Below, piece after piece: positions 22,884 to 34,277 of a stretch of 64,000 bases of DNA. Both the position numbers and the translations under genes were made by a program. The notes beneath the pieces were generated by a model. That model did not search any database and had not been told where the DNA came from. It worked only from the letters and a program-made list of their open reading frames with translations. Source of the stretch: Pseudopyrenochaeta lycopersici. Taxonomy: Eukaryota; Ascomycota; Dothideomycetes; Pleosporales; Pseudopyrenochaetaceae. Location: positions 62,001-126,000 of the forward strand of contig NHZP01000058.1 of the NCBI GenBank assembly GCA_003313425.1. The letters run 5' to 3'. Numbering within the stretch: position 1 is the stretch's first letter; each line of letters begins with the position of its first letter.

Positions 22884-24233
22884 CAGTGCCCTTCCAAAAG
22901 TTCTCGCCGCGCTAGTGCGACGCGCTCTATTAAAATAACACCACCTCAACTTTGTAGTATTATAATTATACTACTACAACGCTAAATTCTTTAAGAAATA
23001 GACTAAAATACGCGCAGACGTTCTAATTTAACAGTCTAGTAGTAGAATTAAATTATTAGTATACTGTATAGTAGTACGATAGTTACTAATGTTACTAACG
23101 CGTTTAGCTGCAGTAAACGCAGTATACGCGATATTAAGAAATAATATTAATAAACTAGTAAAATAACAGATAAACCTTACAGCAGTAGACTACCTATACT
23201 ATTACTTTATTAGAAGAAGATTATCTATTGCAAAGTACGCGTACAGCTAAAAATTATATATAAAGAGCTAGCTAAAGAGGTAGTAGTTATAAATCTAGAT
23301 AGTACTACTTTAAAGCTACTTAGCTATTCTACATTATAGTAGTATCTTAAAAGATAAAGCTTTACTAAATCTCTTTATAAAAAGCGTCTAAAGCTTAATA
23401 AATCGCGTGCGTTATAGCAGCTTAAGTTCTATAGAGAGTACTCTTCTTTCTTATAGTATTAACGTACTATATACTTCTTAGATAAGTACTCCTTTTAGAA
23501 GGGCTTAAGGTAAATATAAGAATAAGTATTTTATAGTTTATAAGAGAAATAGAAGATAATAATACTTTAAACTTATAGCTATAGTAAGAAGGTAGTATAG
23601 ATAGTATAAAGTTTAATATAGCTAAATAAATATAAGCGTACATAGAAGAGCCCTTTAGTTATAATAGAGCGTAATCCTAATACTCTAAACTATAGATACT
23701 CTACTAAAAGTTATATTAAAGCTTTAAAGAAAGGCCTCTTATAATTATAGCATTATTTACAGCTTTTTATATAGGATATCGCGCGCGTATATATAGCTAT
23801 AGCTATAAGGAGATTTCTAGCTAAGCACTATATTAGTATAGTTAACTAGCTACTCTACTTACCTAATCTTAACTTAATTAAGCACCTCTAGTAGTATCTT
23901 AAAAAGCTTATATATAAATCCTATCTTTAGAATAATAATTATAGTTAAGCTATAGAAGAGTAGGATAGTTTTTACGCTATATTAAAAAGTTACTAGCGTT
24001 ATATACTAGCTAGCCTAATTTAGTGCCTTATTATAAGTATACTATAATAAATTAATGCATGTAAGAAAGCGTAAGGGTAGTAAATAAAATATTAAACCTG
24101 TGCGTAACTACTGCTTTAAAAAAAATTAAATTATATTATATATTAGCTAAGATTTATAGCGTTAAAGTTTTGTGCCTATGTGCTAGTGAGGGTGGCTCGT
24201 GCGTGCGCGGTAAGAACTTTTGGAAGGGCACTA
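22884..24233 (+). mobile_element. Tc1/mariner-type transposon
   Basis: 1350 bp between TA duplications (22882-22883, 24234-24235). Terminal inverted repeats start CAGTGCCCTTCCAAAAGTTCT; the right end differs by RIP-type changes. The single gene on the plus strand is degraded. Confidence 0.92.
23000..24110 (+). pseudogene. Tc1/mariner transposase, RIP-degraded
   Basis: The DDE half is readable on the plus strand around 23750-24080: FIQDIARVYIAIAIRRFL (decayed form of the block with the second Asp), then LPNLNLIKHL, the decayed S/PDLNPIE block carrying the third acidic residue, then KKLIYKSY. In both blocks acidic codons have become Asn or Lys, as expected from G-to-A change. The N-terminal DNA-binding part is too eroded to outline. 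Length fits a Tc1 transposase of about 350 residues. Confidence 0.8.
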
Positions 24234-24738
24234 TAGAAGCTTAGTATACGTATAATAGAGACGAAAAGGGGTTCCTTTTAGGAGTAATAGGTAGGTTAAA
24301 GAGGATATTTAGTAAGACTTTATATAAGTAGGGTAACTATAGATCTTTTATCTAAGGTAGTAATTAGGGTAGCAAATAGGTATAGGTTAGGGTTGGGTTG
24401 GGTTTGATTACATAAGACCCGTACCCAACCCAGCTCTATACCCAATCTTTATACGCTAGTAATAGGTATAGGTTGAGGTTACTGTGAATAGGTTGAGGTT
24501 AGGGTTAGGGTTATTAGCCTTGGGTACGTCTAGGTCTGACTAATCACGTCTTTTTTATATTAGGTCTAATACTAACTAATATGTATCTAAAATAGCTAGT
24601 TATGCTACTAATTACAGTAAATTATTATGATTACTAAGCAACCCCAGTAGGTACCCGTAACCAAACCTAAACCCATACGTACATAACCTTAGCCTTAACC
24701 CAACCTAGAGTCCGTGCGACCTAACCCTAACCTATACC

Positions 24739-24969
24739 TGTAACGAAGTATCGTGAATCTAAACCTTAGTGTTATAGTATAGTTGCGCCAAACCTTTTCA
24801 GGGGCTAGCGCGCACCGTAACAGACCTGCTTAAAACCTGCGCTAGCTGCGCAGATCAGGGACAACAAGTATTATTCTCTCCTATAGCTAAGTAACAGTAA
24901 TACAGAACTATCCCTTTACTATTATCTATAGTATAAAGTAAGTACTATAACCTAAAACTATATATTATA
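24739..24969 (+). repeat. GypD 5' LTR
   Basis: 231 bp, begins TGTAACGAAGTATCGTGAATC, ends TATATATTATA (decayed TACGTTACA). Aligns full length with 31354-31584. Confidence 0.9.
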
Positions 24970-24999
24970 TAATAATACTTCTTTATATAATAGTCTAGG

Positions 25000-27900
25000 G
25001 ATAGTTCTCCTTACGCGATCTAGTAAATAGGCCGCCTCTGCTAGTAAGACGCCTAACCCCCCTATTAAAGTTAACTTACAGGTAGATAAAGAACTACTAA
25101 CTCTTAGCGCGAGCACACCTTTAACTCTTAAGGAGCGTATCCTAGCTGTTAAAAAGAGACGTAATAAGCTCTAAGCGCTTCTACGCCTACGCGTAATTAA
25201 GGAGGAAATTATATAGCTAGAAAGTATTAAATATAACTTTACCCTAGCCTTATTAGTAGATAGAACTCTTAAAGTTTAAGTTATAGAGGCGCGTAAGAGG
25301 AGTATACCTAACGCGTCCCTACCTTTATACGTAAAACGTACGCTTAAACCTAGAGATCTATCTAAATACTAAGGAAGGAACTTAAAGGAATATTATAAGT
25401 TTTTTTACTTATATAAAGTAGTATTTTAACTCTTACTATAGGAATTTTATCTTAATAATAATAAAGTTATCTAGGCTATATAGTACCTAGGGAGAAGACT
25501 TAAGAGACCTTTAGTACACGTACTATAAGCGCGTATTTAAAGTAAATAGAATAATACTTACTTAGGAATACTTTAAGTAGTATATACTTAACTTACTATC
25601 TAACCTAATTAATCGCAGCCTTAAAGCAGCTACAGCGCACGCTTAGGCTATATAGTAGAAAGACTAGACTATTTAGTCCTTTATAACTTACCTTAATATT
25701 ATTAAAGATTAATATATGCTTTATACTAAAGTATAGAGAGTTTAGTATCTCTTCTTAAAGTTAAGGCCTAAATTATAGAAGGCTATTACTAACTACTACT
25801 AGATTCTTATAACTAAGAAGGATTTAATAGTATTAGGCTTTATACTTAAGTAGAACCTACGCTAAGCCTTACTAACATAAGACTAGCATATGCGTAATAT
25901 ATTTTAAGGAAAATCCTAAGAAAGTACTCTAAAATATAAACTAAATAAGCCTTCTTATAGACTATAAGATAAAAGTAAAGTTACTTACTTTAATTATAAG
26001 AAGGTTAGATACTACGCTAATAAGTACTAAAGTAGTAATCTAAACTACTTTCTAGTACGCATTAACTAGACAGGAAAAAGTTAAGCCTTACTAGTAATCT
26101 AGGAATAGTAAAGCGTATACTTATTAATATTTTACTAGGTATAAAGCGTAAGTACAGCGTAGCTATAGAGACACGCCCTAAGAAGGAACTCTAAGTTATC
26201 CTTAACCCCTAGGCTAATATTAGCTTAATTAGTTAGAAGCTAGCTATTAAGATAGGACTACTACTACTTAAAAGAGCAGAGCTCCTAAGACTAGGTTAGA
26301 TTAGTACTAAACGTTAGAACACCTACATGGTATATAAGCTTTAGTGCGTTTAATAGATAATAATATTATTAATTACTAAGCTTAGGTTACAGCGTACAGA
26401 GTAGATAAGGAGGGCGTTCCTCTTCTACTTAGTAACTCTTTTTTATAATAGTAGAATATTTATATTTACTATAGCTCTTAAACATAGTATTAAAGGTATA
26501 CCTTAGCTAATATTAAGCTTATTACTACTATAGAACTTTATAAAGATATAGAGTAAGCTAGCTCTAACGTATACCTTCTAGGAGTACTATAGGTTATAAG
26601 TAAAGGTTTAGAGTGTAATACTTATATCTTTAGAGCGCGTGTCGCGCTAGAAGCGCGTATCTCTAACGCATTAGCTAACTATAGTAATATATTTAATAAT
26701 AAAAAGGTAGAAGCTTTACTAAATTTTAAAACTTCTAACTATACTATTCTACTTATAGCTAATAAAGAACCTCTATATAGTCTACTATATAACCTCTTTA
26801 CGCATAAGCTTAAAGTACTTTATAACTATATAGAGGACGCGCTACGTAAAGGCTAGATTTAGTATAGTATAAGTCCTGCAGGAGCCTCTATACTATTTAT
26901 CCCTAAGAAAGATAGAAAGCTTTACCTCTATATTAACTATTAAGGATTAAATGCTGTTATAATTAAAGATTATTACTTACTTCTATTAATTAGAGAGACA
27001 CTAGATTACTTATTAGGCATATGTTATTATACTACCCTAGATCTCTATTATACGTACTACTACTTAAGAATTTAATTAGGAGATAAGTAGAAAACTACCT
27101 TTTAAACTTAATATAGCTACTTTAAGTACTTAGTTATACTATTTAAGCTAACTAACGCTCTAGTAAACTTTTAAGCCTATATTAATAAGGCGCTTAGCGA
27201 GTATTTGGACTATATTTACGTAGTTTACCTTAATAATATACTTATCTATACCTATAGTAAAGATATTAGAGTATACTAGCGTATAGTGCGCTCTATACTT
27301 AAAGCCTTATAAAAGGCAGAGCTCTTTACTAACCTTAAAAAGTATACCTTTATATTAAGTAAGGTCTACTTCCTTAAATTTATTATTATAATGCGCAGAA
27401 TCTACGTAGATCTAGTGCGTATTAAGACTATTACTTAATAGCTATAGCCTATAAATATTAAAGAACTCTAGTCTTTTTTTAGGTTTACTAACTTTTATTA
27501 ACGTTTTATTAAGAGATACGCCCGTAAAATAGCTTCTCTTACTAATTTACTTAAAGGTAATTAGGATTTTTATTAAAATAATATAGTAAATATATTATTT
27601 AAGAACCTTAAAGAGCGCTTTTTAAGTGCGCTAATCCTACGCTATTTTAACCCTGCTCTCGCAATACGCGTAAAGATAGATACGTCTACCTTTACTATCT
27701 TAGGTATTCTATTATAGTTAATTAAAGATAAAAAATAGTATCTAATTACCTTTATATTAAGGAAGCTTTAGAGCACTAAGCTAAATTATAAAATATATAA
27801 TTTAGAGCTCTTAGTAATTATATACAGCTTTAAGTAGTAGTAGCATTACCTTTAAAGTACGCAGCATACTATATAAGTCCTAAGTAACTATAATAACTTA

Positions 27901-29620
27901 CGCTCTATACGCGCAGTATAGAAGCTAAACCTGCGTTAAGTATGTTAAGTAATCTATCTAGGAGCTTTTAATTTTAAGGTAAAGTACTACCTAGGGAAAA
28001 TAAACTCTATAGACAGCCCTTTATAAAGGGCAGATTACGTATAAGAGAACCTATTACTAACCTAGTTATTACCTACCTTATAGAATAAACTACTAGTAAG
28101 AGTAGAGTATAGTAGAGTAAGAGGATCTATAACTAGGCTTAGCTTAGTAGACGCGTATAAAACGTACGTTACTACAGTTTATAGAACTATAAAGGTCCCT
28201 ACTACTAGCACTATAGAATATATACTATACGTGCTATACTTACTAGCTAAGGTATTAGTTAGTAGTAAACCTGTAATAGTAGAGTCTAAAATATAGATAG
28301 AGACCCTATACTAACTATAGTAAGAGGACGCCTTTACCTAGCAGTAGATTACAGACTCTACACGCGTAGAACGCACTTAAAGTAGTAGAAGGGCGCCTAT
28401 TTAGCGTCTTAATAAAAGAAAAGTGCTAAGATATAATAGTAGAATATATATTCTAGAAGAACTAGCTATTAGGTAAGAGATTTTATTCTAGAACTATAAT
28501 ACGCGTATAGCAGGCTACTTTAGCGTACGTAGAACGCTTAAGCTAATTAGAAAGCTATACTATTAGCTAATACTTAGCTATAATATTTAAGAGTACGTAA
28601 GAATATATACTATTTACTAAAATAGTAAAGCTCTAAGGTATAGTTAATATAGAAAGCTAGCACCTCTACTAGTTCCTAGGAATATATTTAAGGAAGTTAT
28701 ACTAGACTTTATTTCTAGGTTACTTCTAGTAAAAGATAGTTTAGGTTACATATTTAATATAATCCTTATAATTATTAATTACTTCTTAAAGATAGCGCTC
28801 TATATACCTACTTTAAAGATATAAAATATAAAATAGTTTATAAAAGCTTACTTTAACTATATAATTTTAAAGTTTAGAGTATAAAAAGGTATTATATTAG
28901 ATAGAGGCCTTATCTTTACCTCTAACTTTTAGGCAGAGATTTACTACTAACTATAAGTAAAGCGTAAGCTAAGCACAGCTTTCTATCTATAAACAGATAG
29001 GCAAACAGAACGCTAGAATTAAATACTTAAATAGTACCTTTAAGTCTTTATATTAGCAGCTTAGGATAACTAAGTTAAGCTTTTAAGTACAGCTTAATTT
29101 ACATATAATAATTTAGTCTATAAGTTAATAAAATTAACTCCTTTCTATACTATATATAGTAAGCACCTACTAGTTACCTTACCTCCTAAGGACAGTAGGC
29201 TAGAGGGGGAGATACCTAATATAATAGACAGAGTTAAGTGTATATATAGCGTAAGAACTGCGCTTATAAAATACCTATAAAAAGTATAAGAGTATTAAAG
29301 TAAATATTATAATAAAAAGTATAAAGATAAAGTATTCTACTAAAGAGATCTTATATTACTTAGTACTAAGTATATTAACTTAACCTACTAACTAAATAAA
29401 AAGTTATCTAGTAAGTTTATTAGACCCTTTAGAGTATAAGAAGTAGTTAGAACGCAGGTATATTACTTAATTCTACTACTTTACTACTATATTTATAATA
29501 TATTCTATATCTTACTCCTTAAACGCTAGAAATCCTAGTAGGAAGAAGAAGAAAATACTTAGCTACCTAATATTACTCTTAAAGGAGAGGAAGTCTAAGA
29601 AGTTAAAAAGATCCTAAGTA
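25000..29620 (+). pseudogene. GypD gag-pol, RIP-degraded
   Basis: Gag occupies roughly the first 1.2 kb. RT is unmistakable at 26750-27260: LRKGWIRYSISPAGASILFI-type block, then PKKDRKLYLYINY, GLNAVIIKDYYLL, LIRETLDYLL and TTLDLYYTYYYLRI. RNase H follows near 27650-28030, the integrase core near 28690-29150 (DFISRLLLVKDSLGYIF). Stops are TAG/TAA throughout. Confidence 0.8.
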
Positions 29621-30199
29621 AATATATAAAGAAAGGCTAACTATAGTACTAGCTAAGGTAGAAAAGCTATAATAAGACTTAGGATACTTAGACTCTAGTA
29701 TTAGATTTTAAAAATATAAATAACTTAGTCTAAGAGTTTAAATAAGAGGGAAGAGCTATATACTTAAAGAAGAGAAAGAAAGTATAAGTTACGTAACTAA
29801 AGTACTAAAGAGAAGTAAGTCTAAGAAAAAAAGTAGAATTTATTATTATAGCCTTAGGCTTATAGGTATCTATAAGAAGTAAAAGAAAATTCTTAAAAAT
29901 ACTAAAACTACCTTACTCTTATTACTTATGTTAGACTTAATCTTCTTTCTAGTGTTACTTATACTTAAGGCGCTACTATTACTTACTAGAGCTTAATAAG
30001 AAACTCCTAAACCTCCTATAGCTTAGAGTATCTCTATCTTTATCTTAACCTAGGCCTTAACCTTTACTCCTACTATAGCCTTAACCTCTGCCTCTACTTC
30101 TACCTCTACCTCTTACGTTACAACGCGCTGCAGCGCCTCTACAGCGCAGGGCAGGAGCCTGCTTATCTCCTCTACTATTATCTCTGCTACCTTCTCTAT

Positions 30200-31010
30200 T
30201 ATCCGCTCCTCTGTTATTCTCTCCTCCTCCTCCTCCTCCTCCTCCTCCTCCCCTATTCTTCTACTATTCTTTCTCCTCTTTATCTTAACTTCTACCTCTA
30301 CTACCTCTACTCTTATTATTACTGCTACTACTACTATTACTATTATTAGTATTATCTAGGACAGCACCCTTTAGAGATATTAGCCTGCGCTCCTAATATA
30401 AGTAACATATTAGTATACTATACAGGCTGCGTAGGCTATAAGCTGCTCTAGGGCAGCTATAATCCTGCGCTACTTAGCTAGGATTAGCCCTAGAAACTAA
30501 GGTAAGGTAGTAGGCACTTAGGTAGTAACACCTATAGGTATACTAGTATAGGCAGCGTAGTAGCAGTAGCTAGTAAGCTCTAGATTAAACTAGCGCTAGC
30601 AGCGCGTAAGCTTAACACTAGTTATAATTACTATAGTATTAGTTTAGGGGGTAGTAGTAGTAGTAACTACTATATTATATTAGTTATAAAGGACGTATAA
30701 GCAGTTTAAGCGGGTATTAAGCTTGTAAGGGACCTGTATTTATTAATAATAACGCGCCTAAAGTAAGCTATAGACTAAAGACTTATAAGAGTATAGGTGC
30801 TATAGTTACCTACAATATAATAGTTATAGCGCTAGTACTTAGGGTTATTACAGTTCTTCTTCTAGTTAGTAATACTCTACGCGCAGCGCAGGTAAGTCTT
30901 AGTTACCGCGTCTTAGTCCGCACGCTTATTAGCTGTAGCCTATATAAAGAGCCTAGCACCGCAAAGGTGTAACTTCTTAATATATTTTAGATTAGGGTAA
31001 TAAACTATAG
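30200..31010 (-). pseudogene. Antisense cysteine-motif ORF in GypD
   Basis: Minus-strand frame between pol and the 3' LTR. It reads KKLHLCGARLFI, then ADQDAV-type codons (Gln now TAA/TAG), then CNNPKY and YIVGNYS, resembling a decayed cysteine-rich zinc-cluster protein. A Glu/Arg-rich tail follows, coded by the TCC microsatellite. Every stop met is TAG or TAA where Gln fits. Similar in layout to the antisense ORFs of GypB. Function unknown. Confidence 0.45.
30222..30252. repeat. (TCC)n microsatellite in GypD
   Basis: About ten uninterrupted CTC/TCC triplets; on the minus strand they would code a Glu run in the antisense ORF. Confidence 0.9.
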
Positions 31011-31353
31011 TATTAAGTAAGTTATATACGTTACGTATGTAATTTAATAGTATTATAATAATAAGGTAAAAAAGCAGTGTAATATTATAATAATACTAGA
31101 AAACTCTACTATTATAAAGTAGGTCTGCACCTTATTACTAGGGAATAAAAGTCTTAATTACCTTAACTTTACTAGAGGTAGGAGCGTAAATATAAGGCGC
31201 TTATAATACATAATAATAACGTGCATAAGACGCGTCTAGGACGCGCGATTAAAACACACATATATAGATACTCTTTTCTTATTTTCCTATATAGTTTTAG
31301 GTTTTTATTAAGGCTATTAATGCTGTTAGGACGCTAGCTAGAAGAGAAGGCTC

Positions 31354-31584
31354 TATAATAAAGTATTATAAATCTAAACTTTAGTATTATAGTATAGTTG
31401 CGCTAGACCTTTTTAGGGGCTAGCGCGTACTGTAACGGACCTGCTTAAAACCTACGCTGGCTGCGCGGAGTAGGGACGATAAGTATTATTCTCTCCTATA
31501 GCTGAGTGACAGCAATACAGAACTATCCCTTTACTGTTATCTGTAGTGTGAAGCAAGTACTATTGCCTGAAACCATACGTTACA
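31354..31584 (+). repeat. GypD 3' LTR
   Basis: 231 bp, partner of 24739-24969; ends TACGTTACA and is followed by duplication ATACC. Confidence 0.9.
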
Positions 31585-33251
31585 ATACCTATGGTCCGTG
31601 CGACCCAAACCCAAACCCAACCTACTTATCTATAACCCTATACCTAACCTATACCCATAGCGGGTACCCGTAACCTATTTGCTACCCTAGTAGTAATAGA
31701 GAGTAGATTACCTTAATAGCCTATATCTGCGCAGATAGATTATCCCTAGAGCCTGCTCTAATATTTTAGTTAGCTTTATCCTTAATCTAGGATAGCTAGC
31801 TGTAAGAGTTTAATCCTAAAGATAATTTAGCTTACTCTACCTTATCTCCCTTAGGATAGATAAATAATAATATAGGCCTAGCATAGCTAAAACAGGTGTT
31901 TAATTATAACACTAAGGTAAAAGCTTAATCCTACTATTAATTACTTATCCTTAATAGCTATAGATCTTATGTTTCTATAGATTTTTTTAACTATTACAAC
32001 TAAAATAAAATCCTCTTAGCTATCTATCCTCCTTAGTTAACCTATAGCTTATAGCTACTTAATATAAGTATATTTAAGCCTCTCTTATTAGCGTACTTAT
32101 AGGAGATCTTATAGTTTATAGAGAGAAGCTAGGGGCTAGTTTATATTAGTAAAAGAGACTTCTATCCTTTCTTTAAAGTAGCCTAGGCAGCCTTATTTAA
32201 AAAGGAGACTATCTTTAAGGCCTTTAAGGTAACTAGCCTATCGCCCTTTAATCCTAAGGTTATCCTTAAAAGATTTAAAGCTAAGCTAGCTATCTAGGTA
32301 ACTATAAGTAATAGTAAGTCTTTAGAGCTAAGTGCTAAGAATTAGAGGGAGCTAGAGGCGCTAGTATGCTACGTTATTAGAAATTATGAGGATAAAGGGG
32401 CTAGAAAACTTAGTAGGATCTTTTACTATATCTACACTAAAAAGTCTATCCTTAAGCATAAAGTAGCAGCTATAAGAGACGCCCTTATCTATAAGAGAAA
32501 GCGCAGGAAATAAAGCTAGGTCCTCCTACTATAGCAGGATAAGAACTATTATAGTAGTGCAGTATTCTAGTTACCTAGGAAAGTAAAAGAGGCACGTGAT
32601 CGCTAGGAGGCTAGAGCTTGCTAGGAGGAGGAGCAGCAACGTTAAAAGCTTAAAGCAGCTAGGCATTGTGAGGAGAGAAGGAAGGCTAAGGCTAAGTTAG
32701 TTTAATTAAGGCGAGTAGCTAGGGCTGAGGCTAGATTGTTAAGGCAGAAGGAAAAGGCAGAGCAAGCAGCTAATTAGGCCGCCAGACAGGCTGCTCGCAA
32801 GGCTGCAAAACAACTCAAACAAGCTCTCAAATTGTCCCAAAAAGGAAATAAGAGCAGCCTTAAAACTACTGCAAAGGCTGTTACTAGAAAAAAGCAGGTT
32901 ACGAGGCCTAGTAGTGGTGAGGAGGTTGCAGGTGCTCTATCAGGCCTACCGCCTGTTTAGTTACGTAGCGGCCGCAAAATCAAACTTCTAATTAAATACT
33001 AGTAGCTATAGATAGTTTGAGGCCTTATAAATCGCTCTACTAAAAAAACTGCGAAAATAGCTATAGTGTGAGGCTCAATAGCCTCAATTTAGTTCTGAGT
33101 TTTGGTGTTCGGATGGTGCGTTACGCGGGGTGGTGCGTCACGGGGGGAACCTCGTTAAGCACCTGGTGTTTCAACGCGTCAACATCAATAACGTCAGCAT
33201 ATCGCATCAAACATCTCATCAAAATCTTATTAACACTGACTTTTTATCATT

Positions 33252-33575
33252 ATGGAAGACAATTAACGACCTACAAAAGGCCTTAAACGCGCCCATGAAG
33301 AGATTGCTGATGACGTTTCTACTCTTACCGACTTCAATTCGCGTGATTTTGACGATGTGACGACTGCACGCGACGACCCGTATCACCAAGCTGGTATACC
33401 AAAGAAAAGGCGTCGGAGAGCTCGAGAGGATGAGCAGTTGTGGGCATATGCACTGGATGAGCCCCCAGAGGGTAGGCCAGCACGTGGTAATTTGAACCAG
33501 GAGATTTTTTACTGCAAGAGGTGCAGGAAGGACTGTACGAGCGCGACGGCTTTTCGACGACACCTGTCTAATTGA
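33252..33575 (+). pseudogene. Relic of a BED-type zinc-finger protein, probably hAT transposase N-terminus
   Basis: Starts at ATG 33252, hits a TAA at 33264 (CAA would give Gln), then stays open for about 100 codons to 33575. It contains a basic KKRRRRAREDEQLW segment and a C-x2-C...H pattern: YCKRCRKD...AFRRHLSN. A Trp ahead of a CxxC-H finger is typical of BED fingers at the start of fungal hAT transposases. No dimerisation or DDE part follows before the sequence degenerates at about 33850. Alternatively a host zinc-finger fragment. It lies just inside the island, next to Fot-3. Confidence 0.5.
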
Positions 33576-34277
33576 CATAGCATCAATACCGAGATTAGTA
33601 AGCCAAAAGTGGAGGAACAGGTTAATAAGCTAGCAGAAGCCTTTGGGTTACCATGACATGAAGAACCGACTCTTTGGCTTCGTCGATTGAAGCGAATGTC
33701 TGCCCAATGAATAAAGTATCCGGTAAACTCTGGGAATCTGCCATCGTAGCCAATTGTCTTATTTTGGTTCAGAGTGGGAGAACCTCTTGTTATCCGCGTT
33801 CAGAACACGTCGACTTTTCAATCGCGTTGGACGCGTTATGAGCCATTGCGCGTTTCGTAAAGAGTGGTCACTAAATACTGTTGGCGCGGGCCGCTAATTT
33901 TATTGGGCCAGAAACGATGGCATTTGGGTCCGAAACAGTGGTATTTGGGTCATTATTTGAGCCGAGGTCACATGTGTGGTAGTGTATTGAAAACAGTGGT
34001 AGATGGGGAATTATTACGCCAAGCAGTGGTATGGCGGTCATTTGCCGTTATAACAATATAACAATATGTTGTTAGGGTTATGGTTATAACAAAAAACAAA
34101 CAATATAACCACTAACAATGCCCAGGCATGGCCGCTGGTTGTTTGACCGTACGACAGCTGTATCACCAAAACATGCAGAGCCTTTGTCCAGCAGATGTCC
34201 AAATGCCTGGAATAATATAGCCATGTCCGCACCTGATCAAGCCCATCCCGACTCCATAATGATAGGACAGCTGGAAT
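33576..34277. other. No gene recognised
   Basis: 33576-33850 may be a frame-shifted continuation of the zinc-finger relic. 33880-34035 holds four loose copies of a CAGTGG-TATTTGGG-like motif. 34036-34115 is AT-rich with short AACAATATA direct repeats. Confidence 0.4.

Larger units (their letters stand above)
24739..31584 (+). mobile_element. GypD Ty3/Gypsy element
   Basis: Complete but RIP-degraded element, 6846 bp, with 231-bp LTRs at 24739-24969 and 31354-31584 and the perfect duplication ATACC (24734-24738, 31585-31589). Gag-pol is on the plus strand; an antisense ORF lies between pol and the 3' LTR. Another LTR fragment of this family is at 21419-21577. Confidence 0.92.
24365..31689. mobile_element. 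hAT-like inverted-repeat element with telomere-like motifs, split by GypD
   Basis: The ends are perfect inverted repeats (left TAGGGTAGCAAATAGG, right CCTATTTGCTACCCTA) and are flanked by a perfect 8-bp duplication GTAGTAAT (24357-24364, 31690-31697). An 8-bp duplication and a TAGGG-type end fit the hAT superfamily. Its own sequence (24365-24738 plus 31590-31689) is under 500 bp and has no coding capacity, so it is a MITE. It is filled with TTAGGG/TTGGG-like motifs near the left end and their complements near the right end. Confidence 0.8.
22417..33021 (+). pseudogene. Fot-3 transposase, split by insertions and partly RIP-degraded
   Basis: The first 67 codons are open (22417-22620): MPRNSTNMGKFEDALAEI, then a helix-turn-helix (PYREIARKPGVVHTTLIR). 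After a small frameshift the frame continues to 22883. The block DEKGFLLGVIGRLKRIFSK (first catalytic Asp) is at 24256-24330, before the hAT insertion. After 31698 it resumes with the segment preceding the second Asp. An LQPLN/FGPLK-like third-Asp block should fall near 32030-32130 and is decayed. The Lys/Ala/Gln-rich coiled-coil tail (32580-33000) is nearly stop-free. Non-functional because of the insertions, the frameshift and the stops. Confidence 0.75.
22348..33155 (+). mobile_element. Fot-3, Fot/pogo transposon carrying three nested elements
   Basis: Ends with inverted repeats: left CGAGGTTCCCCCCGTAACG, right ending CACGGGGGGAACCTCG; about 43 bp are shared. Flanked by TA (22346-22347, 33156-33157). 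Own sequence is 22348-22883, 24236-24364 and 31698-33155 (about 2.1 kb); the rest is a Tc1 element and a hAT-like element holding GypD. Removing these restores a continuous transposase layout. Confidence 0.88.

Noticed and set aside
24480..24740. TTAGGG-like repeats as a chromosome end or an interstitial telomere from a fusion
   Set aside because: The motifs are degenerate, in both orientations, and lie within a small element with perfect inverted ends and an 8-bp duplication.
33864..34061. 65-codon ORF next to the zinc-finger relic
   Set aside because: It comes from loosely repeated CAGTGG-type motifs and has no protein-like features.
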